A DNA stretch of 64,000 bases from positions 7,227 to 71,226 of the forward strand of contig CAZEXI010000003.1 in assembly GCA_964516805.1 (NCBI GenBank), written 5' to 3'. Source of the stretch: CAYSTL01 sp964516805. GTDB lineage: Archaea > Thermoplasmatota > Thermoplasmata > Halarchaeoplasmatales > Halarchaeoplasmataceae. Each line of letters begins with the position of its first letter. Positions within the stretch are counted from its first letter, which is position 1. The notes beneath the pieces were generated by a model. It saw only the letters and a program-made list of their open reading frames with translations. It ran no database searches and was not told where the DNA came from. Below are positions 28,923 through 37,891 of this stretch, piece by piece. The position numbers and the translations under genes are program-made.

Positions 28923-30371
28923 ATGAATAGATTTGCTAAAATATCTGTATTGGTTATAATAATAGCAATGTTTGCCTCCGTCTTAGTGCCATTCACATCA
29001 AATGCACAAGCAAACGAACCGGAATGGGAAGTTGGTGATGAATGGTCTATGGGTTATGAAAAAGAACTAGATAATCTATTTACTCCAGCTTTAGATATGA
29101 TAGACAACCAAACCCAAAATAGTGAAGAAATAAGTGATATCAGTTATAATCTAAATGGTAAAATTGGATTTTACCAGATATATAAAATAAAAGATGAAAG
29201 TAGTGATCATTATACAATGAGAATAAAAGCTGGTGGAGGCTTAAAAGTAAGTGGTGACTTTAGTATGACTGGTGAGTTACCCAAAGAGGGGACACATACT
29301 GCTCCTTTGGGTGAATCAGAAAAATTACCAACTGAAGAAAAAACAGTCAGCGGAGAAGGTGACATGCAGTTCTCTATAGATATAAGTGGTACAGCAAACT
29401 TTACTAAGGAAGATAAATCAGTGAAAGATCTACATTTAATCGTAACCGTAAAAGCTTCTGGAGATTATAAAATAAATAACTTTCCACATGAAGAAACCGA
29501 TTGGGACTGGGAAAATGATACAGTCACACAAACAGCAGAATACAAAGACTATGATGGTGGCTTTGACGGTAAAGTCGAATCCACGATAGACGTCACTTTT
29601 GAACCAGCTTTAGATATATTTGATTATCCAATTCAGACAGGTGAAGAATGGGGTGTTAATTCTACGATGACAGTTTCCGGTACATACAGTGGTGAAATAG
29701 ATGCACATGGACTGCCAGAAGAAATAAAGAAAAGTTTAGAAGATGAAGAAATCGAGCTACCTTTGACCCTTGAGGACATGGATACCGGCGAATCAGAAAT
29801 ACATGATGGCATAATAGAAGAGACTACAACTCCAATAAACTTTAAAATGGCTTGTACTGGTACTGAAGAAATAGTACTAGAAGATGGCTCTACAACAGAA
29901 ACCTATCTATTGAAAGGTGGACAATTACCTGTATCACCATCAACTGAAGGGATGATGATGCATTATTCTCCTGAAGAAGGTTTCATCGTCTCTGAAGAAT
30001 TTTCAAGCACTAGCAATGAAATGGAACGTTTTATAGGTACAGATGAAATTACAATGCAGCCAAAAAGTGAAAATGACGCGGAAGAAAATATGGAATCACT
30101 TCAAAACATGGATGAAAGTGAAGAAGGTATTTTCAGTAAATTATTCGAACCGCCCTACCTCTATATATTGATTGCTGGAATAGCAGCAGTGATGATTATC
30201 GGTGTGCTAATGAAAAGAAGAGGTGGAAAGAAGGATTACTATGGCGAGTATCAATACCAACAACAATCACCTAATCAAGAACAGAGACCTACTTATCAAG
30301 AACCGCAACAAGGACAAACAGAGCAAAACAACCCTTATAAGGAAAACAATGAAAATGGACCATATCAATAA
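28923..30371 (+). CDS. Secreted membrane-anchored surface protein with Q/P-rich tail
   Basis: 482 residues. A signal peptide (residues 1-30), an extracellular acidic region of about 370 residues with many beta strands and Thr/Ser, a transmembrane helix (PYLYILIAGIAAVMIIGVLM region), then a cytosolic tail rich in Q, P, N and Y (about 45 residues). The start ATG at 28923 has GGAG eight bases upstream; a GTG at 28914 is also in frame. Followed after 40 bp by an ABC ATPase and permease, which may export or assemble it. No family recognised. Confidence 0.75.
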   Translation: MNRFAKISVLVIIIAMFASVLVPFTSNAQANEPEWEVGDEWSMGYEKELDNLFTPALDMIDNQTQNSEEISDISYNLNGKIGFYQIYKIKDESSDHYTMRIKAGGGLKVSGDFSMTGELPKEGTHTAPLGESEKLPTEEKTVSGEGDMQFSIDISGTANFTKEDKSVKDLHLIVTVKASGDYKINNFPHEETDWDWENDTVTQTAEYKDYDGGFDGKVESTIDVTFEPALDIFDYPIQTGEEWGVNSTMTVSGTYSGEIDAHGLPEEIKKSLEDEEIELPLTLEDMDTGESEIHDGIIEETTTPINFKMACTGTEEIVLEDGSTTETYLLKGGQLPVSPSTEGMMMHYSPEEGFIVSEEFSSTSNEMERFIGTDEITMQPKSENDAEENMESLQNMDESEEGIFSKLFEPPYLYILIAGIAAVMIIGVLMKRRGGKKDYYGEYQYQQQSPNQEQRPTYQEPQQGQTEQNNPYKENNENGPYQ

Positions 30372-30411
30372 AAAACCCTTTTAACTTCTTTTTAAAATAA
30401 AGTGATATCAA

Positions 30412-31302
30412 ATGGGGAATCTTCTAAAAGCAAAGGATATTAATTCTTCTCGTGATTCTTTTGAGCTAAAAGATGTAAATATAATCATACCTGAAGGAAG
30501 TATTATTCTACTTGGAGGAAGAAATGGCGCTGGAAAAACTACGATATTGGAAACTCTTACCTGTTCCATTAAACCCTCCAAAGGTAAAATTGTAGTTAAA
30601 GATGAACTGATTTTTAATGATGGAATAAATAAACGTAAAAAAAGAGAGGCTTTAAAGGATATCGGTGTTCATTATCAGGATGATGAATTGTTTGATCAAT
30701 TGACTATTAGAGAAACTTTTGATACCTTTTTTAGCCTTTATCCGGACAAACCTAAAACTGATCTAATCAATGAATGTCCATTTATAAAAGGTAAACTTGA
30801 AAAGAAGATTGGCGAACTATCAAAAGGTAGAAAACAATTGATAAAAATATTACTAAGTGTGTCTCACAATCCTGATTTAGTGTTTATGGATGAGCCTTAT
30901 TCTAATCTAGACGAAGAAACCCTAGAATGGTTCATTGGAATTCTGAAAGAGTTAAAAAAGTCTGGTGTTTCATTTTTTATTGCAGTAAATGAATTGGGAG
31001 ATATTGGCGAATTAGCTGATGAACTCTATGTTGTAGATGATGGAACGATAAAACAACATTTTAAAAATTTTAATAAATTCTTTAATGGGACTGTGTTGAT
31101 TATAGATAAAGAAACGCCATATATTGATTTAAACGGTCCTCTTAATGTGACTCAGGTCAGTAAGAAAAATAATGAAAAAATTATCTTTGTCGATGATGAT
31201 CGATCAGAACTATTCAGTAAAATTGATAAAATAGATATAGAGATCAAATCGATCCGTAGACCAAAACTAAATGATTTTTTTCAGGAGATAAAAAATGAGT
31301 AG
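30412..31302 (+). CDS. ABC transporter ATPase with altered H-loop
   Basis: 296 residues. Walker A is GGRNGAGKTT, the signature is ELSKGRKQLIKI, and Walker B is DLVFMDEPYSNLD. The place where the switch histidine should be reads FIAVNELGDI, so an asparagine seems to replace it. It overlaps the next gene by 8 bp, a permease. Upstream is a surface protein gene. The C-terminal 90 residues resemble the extension of exporters of this group. Confidence 0.85.
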   Translation: MGNLLKAKDINSSRDSFELKDVNIIIPEGSIILLGGRNGAGKTTILETLTCSIKPSKGKIVVKDELIFNDGINKRKKREALKDIGVHYQDDELFDQLTIRETFDTFFSLYPDKPKTDLINECPFIKGKLEKKIGELSKGRKQLIKILLSVSHNPDLVFMDEPYSNLDEETLEWFIGILKELKKSGVSFFIAVNELGDIGELADELYVVDDGTIKQHFKNFNKFFNGTVLIIDKETPYIDLNGPLNVTQVSKKNNEKIIFVDDDRSELFSKIDKIDIEIKSIRRPKLNDFFQEIKNE

Positions 31303-32413
31303 AAAAGATACATTTATTCAATTTTTTAAAGCACAGTTTTACAACAGGGTTAGGGATAGTAGGTTCATGATCTGGATAATAATAATGCCCATAATTCTCA
31401 TGTGTTTGTTAAATTTCATAGGGGGCGATGAAGGATTCAATGTTGATATCGTAGTTGTTGATGAAGATAATACAGATATGTCTAATACAGCTTTAGGTTT
31501 ACTAAAATCTCAAAATAAATTCGACGTGACTAAAATCAATTCACTTCAAGAAGGTGTAGATAAGATTAAGGATGGCAAAGCCGATGCAATGCTGGTTATA
31601 CCTTCTGATTTTTCTGAGAAATGGAAGAACATATCAAAAGGTAACAACACCAACTATGATAGCATTAGACTTAAAGTCTATTATTCTGATAATAAAGAGA
31701 TAGAAGACACGATAGAGTATACACTTAAAGGGATTACTTCAGATATAAATGACTGGATTGTTGATGACGATAAAAAACCTGTAAAGATAAGCAGTAGGAC
31801 TATTGAAACTGGTGCTGGGAGTTATACAAATCTATTAGTTCCAGGCGGTTTAGTCATTATCCTATTGCAGATAGCTGTTTTCTCATCGAGTAACAGTTAT
31901 GCCAGACTTAAAGAATCGATGATATTAAAAAGGATCAAATCAGGTTATTATTCTCCTATATGGTCCTTACAGGGTATGATATTCTTAGATTCTATTTTGG
32001 CTACCTTTGGTTCATTGATAGGTCTCACTACAGGCATCATAATTTATGATCTAAATTTGAGTCTTACTAATTTTTGTTTACTATCTTTATTGATATTTTT
32101 ATCTGCTTTAATTTTTTCTTACATTGCACAGATATTAGGAAGATTTTCTTCCAATACTATCTCCGCTCAAGCTTTTTCATCGATGGTGCTGTTTCCTCTA
32201 GCTTTCTTTTCAGAAGCTTATATGTTTCATTATCTATTTCCAGAATACATAAAAGAGGTTTCAAAATACTTGCCAGTCGGTCCGATAGTAGAAGGTCTGA
32301 AAAATCTTTTATTTATGGATATAAGTACAGCAGATGCAGCTATGATAATTATTAAATCTATTTTGTGGCTGGGTTTATTTTTCCTTATTTTCGTTTTGTT
32401 AGAGAGAGATTAA
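31295..32413 (+). CDS. ABC-2 type transporter permease (large extracellular domain)
   Basis: 372 residues. One N-terminal helix, an extracytosolic domain of about 150 residues (residues 40-190, DIVVVDEDNTDMS start), then five helices at the C-terminus, an arrangement like the ABC-2 families with YhgE-type topology. The block SSNSYARLKESMILKRIKSG is typical of the loop before the third helix. Coupled to the ATPase by overlap. Confidence 0.85.
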   Translation: MSRKDTFIQFFKAQFYNRVRDSRFMIWIIIMPIILMCLLNFIGGDEGFNVDIVVVDEDNTDMSNTALGLLKSQNKFDVTKINSLQEGVDKIKDGKADAMLVIPSDFSEKWKNISKGNNTNYDSIRLKVYYSDNKEIEDTIEYTLKGITSDINDWIVDDDKKPVKISSRTIETGAGSYTNLLVPGGLVIILLQIAVFSSSNSYARLKESMILKRIKSGYYSPIWSLQGMIFLDSILATFGSLIGLTTGIIIYDLNLSLTNFCLLSLLIFLSALIFSYIAQILGRFSSNTISAQAFSSMVLFPLAFFSEAYMFHYLFPEYIKEVSKYLPVGPIVEGLKNLLFMDISTADAAMIIIKSILWLGLFFLIFVLLERD

Positions 32414-32473
32414 TAAGTACTATAGTAAAGAATATAAAGTTGTAATCGGTTATTTATTTCGGTGTGATAAAAT

Positions 32474-32641
32474 ATGGTAGTTAAAATCGATGAAGATGCC
32501 TGTATAGCTTGCGGTATGTGCGAAGAAGAATGCCCTGTTGGTGCAATAACAGTTGAAGACGTTGCAAAAGTGGATGCATCAAAATGTGAAGATATAGGTG
32601 ACTGCGTAGAAATATGCCCAGTCGATGCGTTGAGTCTATAA
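32474..32641 (+). CDS. Ferredoxin with one altered [4Fe-4S] site
   Basis: A 55-residue ferredoxin. The first motif is complete, CIACGMCEEECP. The second reads CEDIGDCVEICP, where the second cysteine of the CxxCxxCxxxCP pattern is replaced by isoleucine, so cluster II may be [3Fe-4S] or use the nearby aspartates. It is a tandem paralogue of the next gene and the two share the same ends (AITVEDV and the PVDA region). A likely small electron carrier for ferredoxin-linked enzymes such as the Mbh hydrogenase. Confidence 0.85.
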   Translation: MVVKIDEDACIACGMCEEECPVGAITVEDVAKVDASKCEDIGDCVEICPVDALSL

Positions 32642-32654
32642 AACCAATGCAGTA

Positions 32655-32666
32655 AAACTTTTATAT
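32655..32666 (+). promoter_or_regulatory. TATA-like box of the second ferredoxin
   Basis: CTTTTATATCC lies about 33 bp before the ATG at 32696, so the second ferredoxin has its own promoter and an almost leaderless mRNA. Confidence 0.5.
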
Positions 32667-32695
32667 CCTAATTGATTGTCCACTACCGTGATATA

Positions 32696-32863
32696 ATGGT
32701 AGTAGAAGTTGATGAAGGTGCATGTATAGCTTGCGGTCAATGTGAACCAGAATGTCCAGTCGATGCAATAACAGTTGAAGATGTCGCCATAATAGATGAA
32801 GGCGCATGTATAGACTGTGGACAATGTGTCGATGTGTGTCCTGTTGACGCAATGAGCTTATAA
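32696..32863 (+). CDS. 2[4Fe-4S] ferredoxin
   Basis: 55 residues, duplicate of the gene before. Both motifs are complete, CIACGQCEPECP and CIDCGQCVDVCP, so it should carry two [4Fe-4S] clusters. Acidic and small as usual for clostridial-type ferredoxins. The separation from the first copy is 54 bp, with a TATA-like box in between. Confidence 0.92.
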   Translation: MVVEVDEGACIACGQCEPECPVDAITVEDVAIIDEGACIDCGQCVDVCPVDAMSL

Positions 32864-32889
32864 AAAAATCTTAAAATTTTCCCACTTTT

Positions 32890-33384
32890 TTAAGTGGTCT
32901 TTTCTTTTTCTAAAATATCTTTAATTTTTTCATCCTCTCTTCCTGAATATTCTTCTATTTCAATATCACTTTCTTCAATTATCTCTTTAGCTAGATCATC
33001 TGGATAACCAGATTTGTATACAATCCTTTTGATCCCTGCATTTATCAAAATCTTCATACATAAAACACAAGGATGATGTGTACAGTAAAGCGTTCCTCCT
33101 TTCACGCTCACACCAAATACAGCTGCCTGGATTACTGCGTTTTGCTCAGCATGAACACCTCTACATAATTCATGTCTAGTTCCTGATTTTACATTCATCT
33201 GCTCTCTTCTACATCCTACATCCTCGCAATGGGGAAGATCTTTTGGTGCCCCATTGTAACCACTACTTATCACTTGCTTATCTTTTACTATCACTGCACC
33301 AACGTGTCTCCTTAAACATGTTGACCGAGATGCAGATAACTCAGCCATTGCCATGAAATACTCATCTACAGTTGGTCTATCCAT
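32890..33384 (-). CDS. dCMP deaminase family protein
   Basis: Zinc deaminase that makes dUMP from dCMP for thymidylate synthesis. The catalytic HAEQNAV block with the glutamate and the PCVLC zinc ligands are both present, along with an N-terminal GAVIVKDKQVISSGYNG. The 164 residues fit the ComE/dCMP deaminase family. Its end is 27 bp from the second ferredoxin's stop, convergent. Confidence 0.88.
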   Translation of the reverse strand: MDRPTVDEYFMAMAELSASRSTCLRRHVGAVIVKDKQVISSGYNGAPKDLPHCEDVGCRREQMNVKSGTRHELCRGVHAEQNAVIQAAVFGVSVKGGTLYCTHHPCVLCMKILINAGIKRIVYKSGYPDDLAKEIIEESDIEIEEYSGREDEKIKDILEKEKTT

Positions 33385-33450
33385 ACTCTACCAAATAATG
33401 ACCACACTTATTTTATTTTCGAGTAACAAACGCTGTTCAAACAAGAAATA

Positions 33451-33458
33451 TATATAAA
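33451..33458 (+). promoter_or_regulatory. TATA-like box for tbp
   Basis: TATATAAA within ATATATATAAAAG is a very good archaeal TATA box about 58-65 bp before the tbp ATG at 33516. GGAGGG just before the start codon is the ribosome binding site. Confidence 0.6.
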
Positions 33459-33515
33459 AGAAGAGTATTTTCGATATGGATCAAAAAAATTAAACACATT
33501 TATGGAGGGAAAAAG

Positions 33516-34079
33516 ATGGTAGAAATTCACGTAGAAAATATGGTTGCATCTGCTTCTTTGGGAAAATCATTTGATCTAGACACTGTTTCTGAAGCTCTTG
33601 GAGGAGCAGAGTATGATCCTGATAAATTCAAAGGGGTTATTTATAAAATCAGAAAAAAAGATCTGAGAACTTCTGTTTTGTTATTCAGCAGTGGTAAAAT
33701 AGTATGCACAGGTGCAACTGTAGAAGAAGACATAGAAAAAACTGTTGAACTTTTGAAAAGCATTCTGACTGATAAAAATATAGAAGTCAACGATGATGTA
33801 AATCTTCAAATACAAAATATCGTGGGTACAACAGACCTTGGTAATCCATTAAATTTGAATTCTGTAGCTATAGCATTTGGTCTAGAGAAGGTGGAGTACG
33901 AACCTGAACAATTTCCCGGTTTGGTTTACAGGATGGATAAACCTAAGTTAGTTATGTTATTTTTTGGATCGGGTAAAGTTGTCTGCACTGGTGGTAAAAA
34001 TATCGAAGAGATGGAAAAAGGCGTAGAGAAAGTTAAGAAAGAATTGATCAATACTGGTTTTCTCCCAGATAATAAATAA
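33516..34079 (+). CDS. tbp: TATA-box binding protein
   Basis: General transcription factor. The 187 residues hold two direct repeats of the TBP fold; each has a GKIVCTGA or GKVVCTGG motif (residues about 67 and 158) and an FPGLVYRM or FKGVIYKI block. It lacks the acidic C-terminal tail of some archaeal TBPs. Strong own promoter. The signal peptidase gene follows after 19 bp. Confidence 0.96.
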   Translation: MVEIHVENMVASASLGKSFDLDTVSEALGGAEYDPDKFKGVIYKIRKKDLRTSVLLFSSGKIVCTGATVEEDIEKTVELLKSILTDKNIEVNDDVNLQIQNIVGTTDLGNPLNLNSVAIAFGLEKVEYEPEQFPGLVYRMDKPKLVMLFFGSGKVVCTGGKNIEEMEKGVEKVKKELINTGFLPDNK

Positions 34080-34098
34080 TTTATACATTATAACTGTA

Positions 34099-35028
34099 AT
34101 GATTAATATGGATGATTTAGAGGACCAAATAAAATCAATTGGGAAGGATGTATTAATTTCACTTGTTATATTAATTCTGATACTCGGTATATTATTCATA
34201 TATAGCGGTAGATGGCCTCCTCTTGTAGTAATAGAATCTTCGAGCATGAGTCATGGAACTGGAAATCCCCCTGACAGTAATATAGGTGTTATTGATACTG
34301 GAGATATCGTTATAGTAAAAGAAAATGGTGACGATGATGTAACAACCTATGTAGAAGGAAAGGTGAATGATCATAAAACATATGGTCAGTATGGTGATGT
34401 TCTAATCTATAAACCCTTAGGCAAGAAAGAAACCCCCATTATTCACAGACCTATACTTTATCTTAATTACAACAACGGGTCCTTCGACGTACCATCTTTA
34501 AAAAATCTTGATTATGGAGAAGATTGGTCTCTAGAAAACCATGCGTCCCAAGAAAATGAAAGATGGAAAGATATGACAGGTACGTTCTATATTCATAACT
34601 ATGGATATGCAAATAAAGACGTAAAAATAAATCTAAATTCTTTATTACAATATCAACATTCTGGCTACATAACGATGGGTGATCATAATCCAAGGATAGA
34701 TCAGAATCCTGACGATCCGATATGCAGAGAACCTGTGAAAAAAGAGTGGGTTGAAGGTAAAGCTAGAGGTGAATTACCCTGGTTTGGTATCCTAAAATTA
34801 ACCGTGATCGGTAAAACATCTTATGTTGCTCAAAATAGCTGGTATTATCTATTTGGTTCTTTATCAGTAATATTAATTAGTCCATTTTTGATAGAATATT
34901 CTATTGAAATCTACAACAAACAAAAGGAATCTTCAGATACCACGAATGATGAGTCATTATTGGATGATGACGTTAATGAAAATAGTTCAGAAAAAGAACC
35001 TGAGAAAATAAAAGAAAAAGAGTTTTGA
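34099..35028 (+). CDS. S26 family signal peptidase (long archaeal type)
   Basis: Membrane serine protease that removes signal peptides. The 309 residues have one N-terminal helix, the catalytic serine in VIESSSMSHG, the catalytic His in PIIHRPI and the Asp in GDHNPRIDQ, as in the archaeal and ER Sec11 group (Ser-His-Asp). Inserts between blocks and a second helix near residue 255 with a charged cytosolic tail make it longer than the usual 170-200. A start at 34105 is also possible. Confidence 0.85.
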   Translation: MINMDDLEDQIKSIGKDVLISLVILILILGILFIYSGRWPPLVVIESSSMSHGTGNPPDSNIGVIDTGDIVIVKENGDDDVTTYVEGKVNDHKTYGQYGDVLIYKPLGKKETPIIHRPILYLNYNNGSFDVPSLKNLDYGEDWSLENHASQENERWKDMTGTFYIHNYGYANKDVKINLNSLLQYQHSGYITMGDHNPRIDQNPDDPICREPVKKEWVEGKARGELPWFGILKLTVIGKTSYVAQNSWYYLFGSLSVILISPFLIEYSIEIYNKQKESSDTTNDESLLDDDVNENSSEKEPEKIKEKEF

Positions 35029-35035
35029 TTTTTGT

Positions 35036-36319
35036 TTAAATCAACGTTGTTTGTTCCATCTTATTGAATTTCAACTGACTTACTGGTTCTATACTTTCAT
35101 CCTCTTCTATTGTTTTTATTATCTCGGTTTTAGGGACACTTGATTGGATCTCTTTGGTTCTTCCTCTTCTACCAAAGGATTTTACTCTAGCATTTACAAG
35201 ACCGAGCATATCTAATTCAGAAATCAGGTCTGTTACTCTTCTTTGGGTGAGTGGATCCATCCCTGACCTTAAACTCAATTCTTTATATCCAGAATAAACT
35301 TCACCTGTTGTTAACTTTTGTTTGCCATTATCTTCACTCAATAGGACTGAATACAGTACTAATTTAGAATGTGTTGGTAAAGTAGTCACTGCCTCTCTAA
35401 CACAATCCTGCTCAATTTTATTTTTAGCTTTATACACATGGTTTGAATTCACTTTTGATTCATTATTTCTTTCAGCGATCTCAGCTGATACCCTTAAAAG
35501 GTCTAAAGCTCTTCTCGCATCACCATGCTCTTGAGCTGCAAGAGCGGCACATAATGCGATCACATCGTTCCCAAGAATCTCAGGTTCAAATGCTTTTTGT
35601 GCACGGTCTAGTAAAATATCCTTTAACTGGTCTGCATTATACGGGGGAAATATCATCTTTTCTTCGCCAAGACGGCTCCTAACTCTAGGGTCCAAGAATT
35701 CTGTAAACTTCAAATTATTAGAAATCCCTATTATACTTACTTTACTCTGATCCAATTCTGAATTTATTTTAGAAAGATGGTATAAAACACTGTCTCCACT
35801 TTTCGATACTAGTTTATCCAATTCATCTAATATTATTATTACTACTCTAGATTTCTCATCGATCCTATCTTTCAAAGATTCGTAGACTTTCTCCATCGGC
35901 CATCCTGTAAAAGGTATCTGTTCACTCCATTTCTCAACGAATTTATTTCCGATATTCTTCATGACTCCATAGTGAGTATCAACTACTTCACAATTTATGT
36001 AGACGTATTCTACTCTGTTTATATTATGTTCCGAAAATTTCCCATCCAATTCACTTTCCATGCTTTCTTTTTTCAATCTGTTTATCTCTCTTTCAAGATA
36101 CCTGACAACTGCTGTTTTACCAGTACCTGTTTTACCAAAAATCAGCACATTAGAAGGACGATTCCCTCTCAGTGCAGTCACCATAATAGAAGCAAGATTT
36201 TGAATATATTCCTCCCTATGGGGTAACTCCTCTGGAATATAAGAAGGGCGCAGTATGTCCCTATCACCCTTGAATACGGGATTTGAATTCATGTAGGATT
36301 TAAATATGTTTTCCGACAT
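35036..36319 (-). CDS. orc1/cdc6: Orc1/Cdc6 replication initiator
   Basis: Binds the origin and loads MCM. AAA+ core with Walker A GKTGTGKTAVV (about residue 60), Walker B IIILDELDKL, sensor ISNNLKF, and the C-terminal winged helix (SLRSGMDPLTQRRVTDLISE), 427 residues. The ATG at 36319 has a strong GGAGGT eight bases upstream and gives the usual N-terminus MSENIFKSY. A further in-frame start at 36370 lies inside the origin-like repeats. Upstream is the candidate origin. Confidence 0.95.
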   Translation of the reverse strand: MSENIFKSYMNSNPVFKGDRDILRPSYIPEELPHREEYIQNLASIMVTALRGNRPSNVLIFGKTGTGKTAVVRYLEREINRLKKESMESELDGKFSEHNINRVEYVYINCEVVDTHYGVMKNIGNKFVEKWSEQIPFTGWPMEKVYESLKDRIDEKSRVVIIILDELDKLVSKSGDSVLYHLSKINSELDQSKVSIIGISNNLKFTEFLDPRVRSRLGEEKMIFPPYNADQLKDILLDRAQKAFEPEILGNDVIALCAALAAQEHGDARRALDLLRVSAEIAERNNESKVNSNHVYKAKNKIEQDCVREAVTTLPTHSKLVLYSVLLSEDNGKQKLTTGEVYSGYKELSLRSGMDPLTQRRVTDLISELDMLGLVNARVKSFGRRGRTKEIQSSVPKTEIIKTIEEDESIEPVSQLKFNKMEQTTLI

Positions 36320-36349
36320 AGGTAGTACCTCCTTGATTAATGGGTTTTG

Positions 36350-36379
36350 AAAGGGTATTTTATTCACCAATACCCCTTT
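36350..36379. repeat. Inverted repeat next to the ORB-like site
   Basis: AAAGGGTATT (36350-36359) and AATACCCCTTT (36369-36379) are inverted copies, differing by one base, with a 9-bp gap. The right arm is part of the G-rich end of the ORB-like element. Confidence 0.55.
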
Positions 36380-36393
36380 GTTTCAAGTGGAAA
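36372..36393 (-). promoter_or_regulatory. ORB-like origin recognition element
   Basis: On the minus strand TTTCCACTTGAAAC is followed by AAAGGGGT. This matches the archaeal ORB pattern (dyad TTCCASTGGAAAC plus a G-rich arm) apart from one base in the dyad and a spacer shorter by one. ORBs bind Orc1/Cdc6. Confidence 0.65.
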
Positions 36394-36679
36394 TCAAAGT
36401 CGAAGCACAGCTAGGTTTAATAGCTAATTTAAACTATCGACCTCAATATCATCTCGAATGCAGTTAGGGACGTAAACGATATTCTAGTACATACTAAAAG
36501 TTTTCGTCAGACGCCTCCTGAAGTGCTGTACACTCTCATTTATATATCCCTTGTATGACGCTTTATATAGGTTTATATATCAATAAATAGAGATGGTTAT
36601 ATTATTTACTAAATTATGAAAGTTTACAGGTTTTCAAAATGTTCCGATTGATTAAAAAAAAATCATATGATTAAAATGT

Positions 36680-37177
36680 CTAGGAGATTTCATCTGCAGA
36701 TAATTTATAATTTTTTACGATATTAGGGGGGTAACTATCGTTTTCTATAAGTTTTTTTATTTCACCTATTGTATTATTTACCTTCCTTCTGATTTCATCA
36801 CTGATATCTGCTTCTTTAAACTCGTCTCTATCTAGAATGTAATAAGTCCCATCAGTTTCGACCCAAAAATCGATAAAAAGATCTTCAGCTTTATATCCTC
36901 CCTTAAACCTAACAGGAGGTGTTCTTATATCAGAATAGTATCCAATGAATTTTTTATTTTCATCAAAAATTTTTACAACATTGTACCATCTGTCAAAAAG
37001 ATCAAAAAGAACACCATGATAACCATCTTCTATCAAAGGTTCTTCTCCAAAAGGAGTAAAAGGTTTTGAAAGGCGGAATATAAAGGATGAAACTATCATG
37101 TCCTCTTCATCCGCCAGCAGTTTCTGTTCCCATTCTCTAGTTTTTTTTCCAGGTCTATGATATCTAACGATGACCAT
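36680..37177 (-). CDS. DUF402 family protein
   Basis: 165 residues. The sequences WYNVVKIFDENKKFIGYY and SDIRTPP and the acidic LDRDEFKEAD are the conserved DUF402 blocks. In bacteria and some archaea this domain is a nucleoside phosphate hydrolase or RNA-binding FAU-1 type part; the acidic residues bind metal. The ATG directly follows the stop of the acetate transporter gene, so they are coupled. Confidence 0.75.
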   Translation of the reverse strand: MVIVRYHRPGKKTREWEQKLLADEEDMIVSSFIFRLSKPFTPFGEEPLIEDGYHGVLFDLFDRWYNVVKIFDENKKFIGYYSDIRTPPVRFKGGYKAEDLFIDFWVETDGTYYILDRDEFKEADISDEIRRKVNNTIGEIKKLIENDSYPPNIVKNYKLSADEIS

Positions 37178-37747
37178 CTATGATTCAACAGGTCCTATTG
37201 GGAATATAGTCTTTTCGTAGTACTCGTTTGTTACCTCAGCAAGAGCTGTGTAAACAGCACTGAAACCACAAAGTATACCTTCGTATCCAGCTATTGTAGT
37301 TACCGTAGAATTATATTCTCCGATCGCCAGTAGGAAGAACAATATTGTCAATGTTCCAAATACAACCTGTAATGCTCTGTTCATCTTTAGTGTGGATAAG
37401 AACATCCAACCAGTAAAAAGTCCCCACATTGCGAGATAGGAAGCCAATGCTGCTTTACCAGGGAATTCAATACCTGGTGTAATCTCTGGAATCATTACAA
37501 GGGCAACGAAACTAAACCAAAATAGGCCGTAGGAGCTAAATGCTACTCCAGGGAATGTATTACCTTGTTTAATTTCCCACCAGCCTGCTATTAGCTGTGC
37601 GATACCTCCGTAGAATATACCCATAGCAAGTATCATGCTAGATAACTCTATATAGCCTGCATTGTGTATATTCAAGAGTACCGTAGTCATACCAAAACCC
37701 ATCAAACCCAGTGGGGCAGGATTGGCAAGCTTTTTTACATCCGACAT
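37178..37747 (-). CDS. AceTr (GPR1/FUN34/SatP) acetate transporter
   Basis: A six-helix membrane transporter for acetate and related short acids. The family motif NPAPLGLMGFGMTT sits at residue about 9, the length of 189 residues is normal, and small residues line the helices. In a fermentative organism it may export acetate. It shares an operon with the DUF402 gene. Confidence 0.9.
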   Translation of the reverse strand: MSDVKKLANPAPLGLMGFGMTTVLLNIHNAGYIELSSMILAMGIFYGGIAQLIAGWWEIKQGNTFPGVAFSSYGLFWFSFVALVMIPEITPGIEFPGKAALASYLAMWGLFTGWMFLSTLKMNRALQVVFGTLTILFFLLAIGEYNSTVTTIAGYEGILCGFSAVYTALAEVTNEYYEKTIFPIGPVES

Positions 37748-37891
37748 AAAATCACAAATTATGTAATTATTTTTAGCTATATAGTATTTACTGACTAGAT
37801 ATATAAAAAAGATTAATCATTAAACTAATAAAGAAATATAATTGAAAGAAAGATACTATAAAAAAAGATATAAAAAAACTAAGAAAGAAAT

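Larger units (their letters stand above)
36320..36679. other. oriC: Candidate replication origin region upstream of orc1/cdc6
   Basis: A 360-bp gap without genes. Near its left end is an ORB-like element (36372-36393) and an inverted repeat (36350-36379). The right half (36540-36630) is extremely AT-rich with several TATATA runs, which could unwind. Archaeal origins often lie next to orc1/cdc6. Other contents: promoters for orc1/cdc6. A single clear ORB was seen, so the origin call is tentative. Confidence 0.6.

Noticed and set aside
32636..32852. Two minus-strand frames over the ferredoxins
   Set aside because: Shadows of the second ferredoxin; the plus strand carries the conserved cysteines.
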